Of a stretch of DNA of 64,000 nt, positions 52,446 through 60,451 are shown in pieces. Made by a program: the position numbers and the translations under genes. The notes below the pieces were generated by a model, which had not been told where the DNA came from, made no database searches, and was given only the letters and a program-made list of their open reading frames with translations. The stretch spans positions 2,835,001 to 2,899,000 of the forward strand of contig NZ_CP021912.1 in NCBI RefSeq assembly GCF_003264115.1. The letters run 5' to 3'. Source of the stretch: Erythrobacter sp. KY5 (GTDB taxonomy: Bacteria; Pseudomonadota; Alphaproteobacteria; Sphingomonadales; Sphingomonadaceae). Numbering within the stretch: the first letter of the stretch is position 1; every line of letters starts with the position of its first letter.

Positions 52446-53582
52446 TCACTCGGCCACGCCGGTGAAGTCAAGATCACGCGCCGTAAACACCCGGATCGGT
52501 TCACCCATGCGCACGCGAATGGTCGGGCTAATCTGGCCGTCCTGCTGCGCCGCAATGCTGGCAGCGCTCTGACCAGCGCCGCCGAGTACAACCGAAGTCC
52601 CGCCCGTGGCAATCGCGCCAAGCCCGCCGACTACTGACAAGAGCATGGCCGAACCGAAGCGGCGGAAGAAGTGGTTGTTCACATCGCCTTCAAGGCCCGT
52701 GGTCCCATCGAACGCCACTGCCGGAGAGGCGATGTTAACCGAAGCGCCGTCCGGGCGGATCAATCGGGTCCAGATCACATAGGCGCGCTTTTGACCCTGC
52801 TGGACGCCCGACTGGTACTGGCCGATCAAGCGCGAAGAGCGCGGGATGAGCACATTCGTGCCATCAAAGCTGCGTACGTCCTGGCTCACAACTGCGCGGA
52901 CATAGCCCGGCACATCGGTGTTGATCGCGGTTTCGAGCACCGCCGGGATCATGGTCCCTTCGGTCACAGTCGTGGCCGGATTGACCATCGGGCGAGCCTG
53001 CGCCGGAGCGCCGCCGACACCGCCAACTGCGCTAGCAAACGCTGCTGCCGAGCCGATGGCACCGGAATCACCGGCACCGGGGCCAGTGGCGGCCACCGCA
53101 CCGGGCGCCGTTCCGGCCGCCTGCGCGTTGAGCGCGTTGCGGCTTGCATCGTAAATCATCGTCGGGCTGGCGAACGGATTGGTCCCCGGTCCAATTGCAA
53201 CAGCAGGCGGATTGGCGAGGATCGGCGCAGGTGCCGGATCTGGCCGCGCAACGACAGGGGCAGGAACCGGAGCTACCGCCGGCTGCGTGGCAGGCACGGC
53301 TGCGGCCTGAGCTGGCTGCGCGCCAACTCCGCCCGTTGCTTCGGCCTCTGGCAGTTCCGCCGCGGTCATCGCCCAGAACGTTGTCGCCCCCAGCAATCCG
53401 ACAATCGCGACACCAGCAGCAAGCCCGAGTCCTTCGGTTTTGGTCTTCCGCTCGGCAACCGCGGAATAGCCATTACGGCTCGCAAGATCGATAACCTCAG
53501 CGGATTCACCGTCGCGCGGATCGCCGGCCTCAGTGTTACCGTTTTCGCCCTTCTTGGGCGGAAGACGCATGGCAAGACGCAT
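52446..53582 (-). CDS. virB10: VirB10 type IV secretion channel protein
   Basis: A 378-residue protein that spans both membranes. It has a cytoplasmic N-terminus, one membrane segment near residues 53-72 (LAAGVAIVGLLGATTFWAMT), a Pro/Ala-rich periplasmic linker and the TrbI/VirB10 C-terminal domain from about 200 (GTMIPAVLETAINTDVPGYV, SFDGTNVLIPRSSRLIGQYQ). The linker is unusually rich in Ala-Pro repeats. VirB9 lies 13 bases upstream. Confidence 0.95.
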   Translation of the reverse strand: MRLAMRLPPKKGENGNTEAGDPRDGESAEVIDLASRNGYSAVAERKTKTEGLGLAAGVAIVGLLGATTFWAMTAAELPEAEATGGVGAQPAQAAAVPATQPAVAPVPAPVVARPDPAPAPILANPPAVAIGPGTNPFASPTMIYDASRNALNAQAAGTAPGAVAATGPGAGDSGAIGSAAAFASAVGGVGGAPAQARPMVNPATTVTEGTMIPAVLETAINTDVPGYVRAVVSQDVRSFDGTNVLIPRSSRLIGQYQSGVQQGQKRAYVIWTRLIRPDGASVNIASPAVAFDGTTGLEGDVNNHFFRRFGSAMLLSVVGGLGAIATGGTSVVLGGAGQSAASIAAQQDGQISPTIRVRMGEPIRVFTARDLDFTGVAE

Positions 53583-53595
53583 TACTTCATCTCCC

Positions 53596-54441
53596 TCATG
53601 ATCCGCGACCGCGATTGCTCGCGGCGCTGACCTGGCGCGATGGCGCCGGGCCGTTGTTGGTCAGTGTAGCACTATCGTTGCCCGAGCGCAGGATGATTTC
53701 GCTCGGAACCATGTCGAGCACGACCGTATCGCCGCGCACGGTGAAATTGGCAGGGCCTTCATCGCCCTGATCGTTGGTAATCAGGATAGCCGGAATGGCG
53801 GTTCCTGCGGGCCATGTGAGGAACACCGCTTCGCCATCGTCATAGGTGCGCGCAGGCAGAAGCTCGCTCTTGCCCTCGCCCGCCCATGCGAAATTGAGCA
53901 TTGCGGGATCAGCAACGGCATAAGGATCGTTTGCAGCGGCGAGTTCTACCGCGTTGGCCTCTTCGCGTTGCTCCGAAGCGGCAGCAGCGAGTGCCGCCTC
54001 CTCGGCCGCTTTCTCGAGCTCGGGATAGCGGAACTGCATCACGTAAAGCGGCGCGTTGCGCGGGCTCGCCACCAGATCGAACAGATAGGTTCGCTTGCTC
54101 GTCACGACCGTCATATTGGTGCGCGCACTTGCTTCCAACGGCTTCACAAACAGGATCGACTGAGCCTGATTGGGCTGAACCTGCCAGGAATTGCTGTCTC
54201 CGATGCCGACATTCTGGATCGATTCGTCAGGCGCGAACTTGATCGTTGTCTGCACCCGGACCTTGCCGTTGATGGTGTAGACGCGGGTCTCATCGAAGAT
54301 CACCGTCACAAGACGCGGATCGCCCTGCGAGGTCTCCTGCACGGTTTCGGCCTCTTGCGCCGCGACGGGCAGCGCAGTGGCTGGCGTGATGGCGATCGCG
54401 AGTGCGACCAAGGGGAGCCGAAGAGTGTCGGCGCGGATCAT
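53596..54441 (-). CDS. virB9: VirB9/TrbG type IV secretion protein
   Basis: A 281-residue periplasmic protein. Signal peptide residues 1-28 end in PVAAQEA. The N-terminal domain holds DPRLVTVIFDETRVYTINGK; the C-terminal VirB9 domain (about 180-260) has LNFAWAGEGKSELLPARTYD and FTVRGDTVVLDMVPSEIILR. It partners VirB10 and VirB7 at the outer membrane, but no VirB7 is seen. It overlaps virB6 by four bases. Confidence 0.92.
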   Translation of the reverse strand: MIRADTLRLPLVALAIAITPATALPVAAQEAETVQETSQGDPRLVTVIFDETRVYTINGKVRVQTTIKFAPDESIQNVGIGDSNSWQVQPNQAQSILFVKPLEASARTNMTVVTSKRTYLFDLVASPRNAPLYVMQFRYPELEKAAEEAALAAAASEQREEANAVELAAANDPYAVADPAMLNFAWAGEGKSELLPARTYDDGEAVFLTWPAGTAIPAILITNDQGDEGPANFTVRGDTVVLDMVPSEIILRSGNDSATLTNNGPAPSRQVSAASNRGRGS

Positions 54442-55625
54442 TGTTTCTTCTCCGGTTTGGAAAGAGCGTTGTTGGCACCTGCCGAACGGAACCGGTTCCC
54501 GATCCCGCGAGTGCGCGAAACCTGCGCGCTACCCGGCGTAGACTGACTGCTGCCTGAAGATGTCGCGAACACCTTCGTTTCGCGAACAGTGGTCGAGCCA
54601 GAGGAGCCGGTGTCATTCGCTGCCGACTGGCTCGGTACGTTGACGTCGATGCGGCGCTGCGCCGCAGCATTGGCAGACGCTGTCGGGGCAACTTGCGTGG
54701 AACGAGGCTGCGTAGCGGCGGCAACCTGGGCTGTTGCGAGGGCAGGTTCAGCTGAGCGATCCAGCACCTTGTCAGGCCTCGCAAAGCCGAACACTTCCCA
54801 CTTCGCGACCATAACCGCCGACACAAGCAGCGCCATCAGCATCAGCACCACGTGCACAAAGCCGACCACGAAAAAGCCCATTGCTGCCTGCTGATCTATC
54901 TGACCCGGAACGGCGACCAGCGCGGCAAGGATCGGGACGGCGAGTTCGAGCATGATCGAACCGCCAACTACCGCGAAGAGCGGGCCGAGTGCGAGCATCA
55001 CCAGCCCCTTTAGCCAGCCAACGAACAAACCGCGAGTGCCGTTGAATAGGGCGAGGACAACGAAAATCGGACCAACCGCAAGCAATAGTGCGATCCCGAT
55101 CCGCGCCGTCACCAGCAAGCCCACCGTGCCCAAGAGCAGCATCATCGCCCCGGCCCACATCATCCCCGGTGGAGAAAAAAGGTTGATGTCTGTCTGGCCG
55201 GTCGATGCCTCCTGCACCGCGAGAAACACGATATCCAGTTTGGTTGCGAAAGTAGCGGTTGCCGACCCTTTGCTGTCAGTCAGGATCCCCGCAATCTGGT
55301 CAGGGCCGCCGACAACCAGATTGTAAAACACCGTCTGGAACGCGGCGAAACTGGTCGCAAAGGTCAGCACGAGGCCGATTGTCATCATCTTGGGAACGAC
55401 TGCGCGAACCGACAGGTTCGAACGCCCCAGCATCAAGCTGAAACCGAAGAAAGCGACATACATCGTCAGCAGGACAGTCAGCACAACGCCAAGCTGCCCT
55501 TCGGCACCGAACAGGCGGTTGAACGCCTGCTCGCTAACCTCGCTGGCTATGCAATCAACCGCAGTCAGCGCCGCGGCGACGCCTGTGCCAAGGTCCTGGG
55601 CAGCAAGGTCGCAAGTCGTCGTCAT
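54438..55625 (-). CDS. virB6: VirB6/TrbL polytopic membrane protein
   Basis: A 395-residue inner-membrane protein with about six segments (for example VVLTVLLTMYVAFFGFSLML and LLLAVGPIFVVLALFNGTRG). The central GLFVGWLKGLVMLALGPLFA is the VirB6 core. A long disordered tail from about 285 is rich in Ser/Thr/Gln/Ala and ends SKPEKKQ. Such tails occur in extended VirB6 proteins. It overlaps virB4 and virB9 by four bases. Confidence 0.9.
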   Translation of the reverse strand: MTTTCDLAAQDLGTGVAAALTAVDCIASEVSEQAFNRLFGAEGQLGVVLTVLLTMYVAFFGFSLMLGRSNLSVRAVVPKMMTIGLVLTFATSFAAFQTVFYNLVVGGPDQIAGILTDSKGSATATFATKLDIVFLAVQEASTGQTDINLFSPPGMMWAGAMMLLLGTVGLLVTARIGIALLLAVGPIFVVLALFNGTRGLFVGWLKGLVMLALGPLFAVVGGSIMLELAVPILAALVAVPGQIDQQAAMGFFVVGFVHVVLMLMALLVSAVMVAKWEVFGFARPDKVLDRSAEPALATAQVAAATQPRSTQVAPTASANAAAQRRIDVNVPSQSAANDTGSSGSTTVRETKVFATSSGSSQSTPGSAQVSRTRGIGNRFRSAGANNALSKPEKKQ

Positions 55626-58072
55626 TCCGCAGCCTGCCAGACGGGCGAGCCGTCTTCGTCAACCGCGCCGTTCCCACCATCGGGCCATGCCCTGTTGGTA
55701 AGCGCCGGGTACCACGCGCTTGGTTCGTCACCCACCGCTTCGCGCAGGAGGTCGAGACGGCGCACCGATGCCTCTCGGCCCGACAGGATCGTGAGCACTT
55801 CGGGCGCACCCGACAGGTCCAACCGCACGACCACGCTCGCATCGGGCTGCCGGACCAGGAAGCAGCGGGAATGCGCCGGCAACGTGCGGATCAGCGCCAG
55901 TTCATGATCGGTAAGGCCAAAACCGTCGCAGTAATCTTCGGGCCGAGCGCGGCTGTTCGGCATGAAAACCATGGTCGCGGTCTGTTCAACCAGAGCCGTC
56001 GAAATGCGGCTTTCCAGCGCATCTCGCGCCGACTGGGTCGCGAATCCGACAAGCGCATTGCGTTTACGAAGCGTCTTGAGCCAGTCGCGGATGCGCGCGG
56101 CAAACACCTCGTCATCGAGCGCCTTCCAACCCTCGTCGATCAGGATCATGGTCGGTTCGCCATCCAGACGCTCATCGATCCGGTGGAACAGATACATCAT
56201 GGTCGGCGTGCGCAGGCGCGGATTTTCTAGGAGCTGCGTCATGTCGAAACCGAGTACGCGTGTGTCGAGGTCCAACGCGTCCTTCTCGTTATCGAACAGC
56301 CAAGCATGTTCGCCGCCATCGCCAGACGGGCTTCCGATCCACGCTCCAAGCCGGTCCGCGAGGTCGCCCGGCTCCGGACGCCGTGCACCGGCCAGCAATT
56401 CCTTGAAGTGGCGCAGGCGGCGAAGGCTCGGATCGTTGGCATAGGTCGCGTCGACCGCGGCGCTGATTGTCGCGTATTCCTCGGGTCCCTCGGCCTTCAG
56501 TAGCACGCCCAGCCAATCGCGAAGGAACGCCTTGTTCGCAGGAGTATCAGGCAGCGCGAGCGGATTAAAGCCGGTCGGCTCACCCGGATTGATGCGGTCA
56601 TAGCGCCCGCCAATCCCGCGAATGAACAACTCAGCCCCGCGATCCTTGTCGAACAGGATCGTGCGCGGTTTGAACTTTTGCGCCTGCGCGGCGAGGAAGT
56701 TCATCACAACGGTCTTACCCGAGCCAGATGGCCCAATGACCGAGAAATTGCCCAGATCGCCATGGTGGAAATTGAAGAAAAACGGCGTTGCGCTGGTCGT
56801 TTCCAGCAACGTTACCGCATCGCCCCAATGATTGTTCGATGCCTGTCCCAGCGCAAAGCCGTGGAAGCTGCCGAAGCTCGCCATGTTGGCGGAGGAAATG
56901 AGCGCGCGGCGCACCACGAATTCCTCATTACCGGGGAACTGTGCCCAGAAGGATGGCTCAAGATTGGTGTCCTCGCGCACCGCAATCGCGCCAGTATCGG
57001 CAAGCGCGGCCGATGCCGCAGCCGTCGCGTCATCGAGCCGGTCGAGCGAGCGCTCACGCACCAGAACGGTGAGGTGATGATCGCCAAAGCCGACCGAGCC
57101 GTTTCCAAGCTCGTCGCGCGCGGCCATCATGTCGGCGCGTTCGGCAGCGGCCTCTTCATCGACCGAGCGTGAACGACGCAGCGCGAGGTCTATCCGCTCA
57201 CGCGCCGTCGTACGTTCATTTGGCGCGTAGCTTTCGGTGACGACCATCTCGTATGGCAAGCGAAGCAGTCCATCGAGCAGGCCCGGAGACGTCGCTTCTG
57301 GATAATCCTTGAGCCCGATGATCGCGGAGAAATCGAGCTTGCCCGAACCTTTCAGCTCCATCGCATCGAGCCCGAAGCTCGCGCGGCGATATGGCAGCAT
57401 GTGCCCGATATCGGTGTCCGCAGCGGGACGTCGTACCGGGCGCATCTCGCCGTTATACAGCGCGGAGAGCAGCTCCAGCATCTCGGAGTTGGTGCCGTCT
57501 TTCGAGCCAGGTGCGACATAATCGCCGAGAACCGCTGCACCATAGGCCGAAAGCGAAGCGGTCAGTCCGGTGATAGCGGCCTTCAAACTGCGGATGTCCT
57601 TGGGGTCGGCCTCAAGCTCTTCCTTGCCCTGACGCGAGAAGAACTTGCTCATGCGTTCAGGCAAGCCGGTCTTGCCCCGCGCGGGACGGCGGATGAGCGT
57701 GACGAACTGATCGTTGATGAACAACGATCCGCCTGCAAGCCGCTCTTTCCAGCGCGCGTTGATATGGCGCGAAAGCGGATCGGGGAACTCCGCGTCGAGT
57801 TCGACCTCAACCCTTCGGCGGATCACGTGGTGATATAACACGAAGCGCGCATCGAGGGTCGAACGCAAGACCACTTCGCGCGTGGCCGCGTGGGCATTGA
57901 GCGCGTCGGAATCCTCGGTTTCGAACAACAGGCCTGGGACCTGGATCGCGCTCATGACCGAGCCGTCGCGCAATAACACGGTGCTTTCGTCGATCAGCCG
58001 CTCATATGGCAGACGATCGCCGACGCGCGCTTCCTTGGCACTCCATGCAGCAGGTCCGATCCATTTCACCAT
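55622..58072 (-). CDS. virB4: VirB4 type IV secretion ATPase
   Basis: An 816-residue ATPase. The N-terminal domain (DRLPYERLIDESTVLLRDGS) leads into the C-terminal ATPase with P-loop VIGPSGSGKTVVMNFLAAQ near 440 and Walker B MILIDEGWKALDDEVFAARI near 640. It is the universal energy source of VirB systems. It lies 35 bases after virB3 and overlaps virB6. Confidence 0.96.
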   Translation of the reverse strand: MVKWIGPAAWSAKEARVGDRLPYERLIDESTVLLRDGSVMSAIQVPGLLFETEDSDALNAHAATREVVLRSTLDARFVLYHHVIRRRVEVELDAEFPDPLSRHINARWKERLAGGSLFINDQFVTLIRRPARGKTGLPERMSKFFSRQGKEELEADPKDIRSLKAAITGLTASLSAYGAAVLGDYVAPGSKDGTNSEMLELLSALYNGEMRPVRRPAADTDIGHMLPYRRASFGLDAMELKGSGKLDFSAIIGLKDYPEATSPGLLDGLLRLPYEMVVTESYAPNERTTARERIDLALRRSRSVDEEAAAERADMMAARDELGNGSVGFGDHHLTVLVRERSLDRLDDATAAASAALADTGAIAVREDTNLEPSFWAQFPGNEEFVVRRALISSANMASFGSFHGFALGQASNNHWGDAVTLLETTSATPFFFNFHHGDLGNFSVIGPSGSGKTVVMNFLAAQAQKFKPRTILFDKDRGAELFIRGIGGRYDRINPGEPTGFNPLALPDTPANKAFLRDWLGVLLKAEGPEEYATISAAVDATYANDPSLRRLRHFKELLAGARRPEPGDLADRLGAWIGSPSGDGGEHAWLFDNEKDALDLDTRVLGFDMTQLLENPRLRTPTMMYLFHRIDERLDGEPTMILIDEGWKALDDEVFAARIRDWLKTLRKRNALVGFATQSARDALESRISTALVEQTATMVFMPNSRARPEDYCDGFGLTDHELALIRTLPAHSRCFLVRQPDASVVVRLDLSGAPEVLTILSGREASVRRLDLLREAVGDEPSAWYPALTNRAWPDGGNGAVDEDGSPVWQAAE

Positions 58073-58107
58073 GTGTGCCCCTCCCTAAGAGGCGGAAACC
58101 AAGCCGC

Positions 58108-58392
58108 TTATGGCGCGTAGCTGTTGCAGCCCCAGCGACGGAAATTCGGTATGCGCGGGCATTTCGATACCTTCGTGATCCACAAGTCGAAGATACGCGG
58201 TTCGCGCAGCGAAGCAAAATAGCCGATGGCGTGCATCACAAACGGCACCGGAACGATCCAGAACGAATTCAGGATAAGAAACGAAATCGTCGTCACCATC
58301 ATGTTGATGATGAAGAAATTCATCGTCACGCCCATGAACATCTGTGGGCGGGTCAAGGTGCGGTGAACCGGATGACGGACGAGATCGCTCAT
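58108..58392 (-). CDS. virB3: VirB3 type IV secretion protein
   Basis: A 94-residue inner-membrane protein. HPVHRTLTRPQMFMGV is the typical VirB3 start, followed by two hydrophobic segments (MNFFIINMMVTTISFLILNS and PFVMHAIGYFA) and EPRIFDLW. It is a partner of VirB4. Confidence 0.92.
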   Translation of the reverse strand: MSDLVRHPVHRTLTRPQMFMGVTMNFFIINMMVTTISFLILNSFWIVPVPFVMHAIGYFASLREPRIFDLWITKVSKCPRIPNFRRWGCNSYAP

Positions 58393-58401
58393 GATCGCGC
58401 C

Positions 58402-58707
58402 TTACACCGCACTGATTGTCGCGACGAGGCGCGGCGCACCGAAGATGATGAAGACACCGATGATGACCGTCGCGCCATAGCGCCAGTTCATCCGGCCGGT
58501 GAGCATCATGAAGCCGACACCGGCCACAGCCATGACGGCAACCGTCGTCGCGATCGGGCCAAGCAGTATTGACTGCATCCAGACCAGAGCCGTCGTGATC
58601 GGGTCACCGCTCTGTTGGGAAGTCTGCTGTGCAAATGCTGCGCTAGGCATAGTAATGAGCGCGAGGAAAGCAGCCAGACGGGCCGAGAGGCGAGTAAGCG
58701 AAGTCAT
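58402..58707 (-). CDS. virB2: VirB2 pilin / TrbC
   Basis: A 101-residue pilin precursor. A signal peptide (about residues 1-27, ending SAAFAQQ) is followed by two membrane segments (ALVWMQSILLGPIATTVAVM and YGATVIIGVFIIFGAPRLVA) with a GRMNWR turn, the standard VirB2 layout. ATG at 58707 is chosen because GGAA and AAGGA lie well upstream. Confidence 0.9.
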   Translation of the reverse strand: MTSLTRLSARLAAFLALITMPSAAFAQQTSQQSGDPITTALVWMQSILLGPIATTVAVMAVAGVGFMMLTGRMNWRYGATVIIGVFIIFGAPRLVATISAV

Positions 58708-58754
58708 TGAGTATTCCATATCCTTCAAACGGAGTGGCCCAGGCGATGTCTCAG

Positions 58755-59420
58755 CTATTGGGCGCCGGGGCGTGAATGGTTTGAGAGCCGTCCCATGATG
58801 GCGGCAACATATTGGCGGGTCTCTCGAATGTTCGGGATGCCGCCTGCGCGGATCACCCGCCCCGGTCCGGCATTGTAGGCAGCGAGCGCTTTTTCGAGAT
58901 CACCGTCGAAACGATCGAGCTGTTCGCGAAGATAACGCGCGCCGCCCTCTAGATTCTGCATCGGATCATCGGGGTCGACGCCGAGGTCGCGAGCCGTGCC
59001 CGGCATGAGTTGTGCGAGGCCGCGCGCTCCTGCATGCGATACAGCAGTGGGTCGCCAGCGACTCTCCTGCCACACCACCGCTTCGAGCAGTGCGGGGCTT
59101 AAATCGAAGCGCTGAGCGAGCTCGTGTATTTTCGCGGAGTATTGCGGCGGGATGGCGGAGGCATGGCGAACCGTATCGGCCACGATGTTCTCCGGGACGT
59201 AGACTGCGCTCATCGCCGTGGCGCCGTCTTCTATCGGAAAACTGCCATTGTCATCGCCGACGAGAAAGGATTCGATGGCGGCCACAGGCTGACCGCCGGC
59301 CACCCAGCGGGCACCGTTTGCGTCAACTTCCATGACGTCAGCCTGGGCTGCACTTGCCAGAAAGGCCAGCGACAGTGTCATGCCCAATGATACAGCTCTG
59401 CCCGCGCGTGCGAGAATCAT
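58755..59420 (-). CDS. VirB1-like lytic transglycosylase
   Basis: A 221-residue exported SLT-family enzyme that opens peptidoglycan for the channel. Signal peptide residues 1-27 (LAFLASAAQA). The catalytic Glu is in EAVVWQESRWRPTAVSHAG; GLAQLMPGTARDLGV and ALAAYNAGPGRVIRAGG follow. It heads the VirB cluster on the minus strand. I see no clear promoter in the stretch upstream, 59421-59534. Confidence 0.92.
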   Translation of the reverse strand: MILARAGRAVSLGMTLSLAFLASAAQADVMEVDANGARWVAGGQPVAAIESFLVGDDNGSFPIEDGATAMSAVYVPENIVADTVRHASAIPPQYSAKIHELAQRFDLSPALLEAVVWQESRWRPTAVSHAGARGLAQLMPGTARDLGVDPDDPMQNLEGGARYLREQLDRFDGDLEKALAAYNAGPGRVIRAGGIPNIRETRQYVAAIMGRLSNHSRPGAQ

Positions 59421-59534
59421 TCCTGTCCTCCAGAGGCTTCCCCTTTGTCTATCGTAAATGACACGCAGGTGACAGTCTCGCCGAACAGGCTCCGTTTCGG
59501 CGCCAATTTAAGTTAACCTCCGCCCCGCCAATTT

Positions 59535-59572
59535 GAAAAAAGACAGGCGCGAAGCATTACACTTCGCGCCTG
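59535..59572 (-). terminator. Rho-independent terminator after the TPR protein
   Basis: On the minus strand CAGGCGCGAAG and CTTCGCGCCTG form a stem over an 8-base loop, followed by TCTTTTTTC. It ends the TPR transcript and separates it from the VirB cluster. The stretch 59573-59699 holds nothing I recognise. Confidence 0.9.
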
Positions 59573-59699
59573 CTATTTGAGCGCCTCAGACGCGCCCATA
59601 GTATAACGTGTTACACGCGGGGTTTGATCACCCGACTTCAGCGCAACAGGCAAGGCCAACTTATGCGAGCCCGAACCATGCTTGTTGGCGATACCGTTT

Positions 59700-60122
59700 T
59701 TAGTCGCGCAGCGTGAACTGGCTGCCACTTGCGGACTGGGTGCGAAATTCTCCGCGCTCCAGCATGGCCATGGCCTTGCGAGCCAGACGCCGCGAATCGG
59801 TCATCGTGCCGTTGGCCGTTTCGAGATCGACCACATCACGGCTGCGCATGGCAGCTTCGAAATTCGCTCGCGCCTCCTCGGTTTCGCCGATCTGTGCTCG
59901 TGCGATGCCCAGATTGATGAGCAGCGCAGGATCGCCGGGAGACGCTTCAAGTTCGGCCTCAAGCGTAGCGATCGCCAGGATGGTCTGGCCATCCGACAAG
60001 GCCTGAGCCGAAAGATCCGTGTCAGCTGGCATCACGGATTGCGCATGAGCAGGCACCGCAAGCGCTGCACCCATCGCCAGAATCGCTGTTAGGCCGAGCC
60101 GGTTCTTGTTGTTGTATGACAT
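59700..60122 (-). CDS. Exported TPR-repeat protein
   Basis: A 140-residue protein. Residues 1-27 form a signal peptide (LTAILAMGAALAVPAHAQ). Two tetratricopeptide repeats follow: ILAIATLEAELEASPGDPAL and LLINLGIARAQIGETEEARA, with NFEAAMRSR. It likely binds a partner in the periplasm. The ATG at 60122 has GGAGG at a proper distance; two in-frame starts lie upstream. It is divergent from the lipoprotein gene. Confidence 0.82.
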   Translation of the reverse strand: MSYNNKNRLGLTAILAMGAALAVPAHAQSVMPADTDLSAQALSDGQTILAIATLEAELEASPGDPALLINLGIARAQIGETEEARANFEAAMRSRDVVDLETANGTMTDSRRLARKAMAMLERGEFRTQSASGSQFTLRD

Positions 60123-60451
60123 TGGCATGCCCTCCTTTTCTTGTGAGAGCATGATGCGACTTGTTTCTTAAAAATGCAATACAACTGTAACATTGTCATA
60201 CTTTTGCCATTCTAGGTCAGATTCCATCGAATTTTCAATGCGTTGAACCGCCTTTTCTGTTTCACTTTTGTTACGACTACGTAATGCTTCATAGTCACAC
60301 TTGTCTTTTTTCAGTCATATGACAGTCCTGTCGCAAAAAGCGTAACTCAGCAAAAATTCTGTCATGTCCGACCCCTAGCGGAGTCTTCGGCGCCGCAGTT
60401 CGCGCGCTTCCGAATTTCGATTCTCTCGGTTTTTTTAGGGGACCGCTCGCT
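60123..60451. other. AT-rich divergent control region
   Basis: This gap of about 330 bases between the TPR gene and the lipoprotein gene is clearly richer in A and T than its surroundings and holds no gene. It contains the periodic CAGTCAT-type repeats described separately, further TGTCAT copies near 60194 and 60360, and several TTT runs. It likely holds promoters for both divergent genes. Confidence 0.6.
60301..60329. promoter_or_regulatory. Candidate Pho-box array
   Basis: TTGTCTT, CAGTCAT and CAGTCCT occur at 60301, 60312 and 60323, exactly 11 bases apart. PhoB boxes are 7-bp repeats near CTGTCAT with 4-bp spacers, giving the same 11-bp period. Two of three repeats match well and the third partly. 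It sits about 125 bases ahead of the lipoprotein start. PhoB control is a reasonable but unproven guess. Confidence 0.45.
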
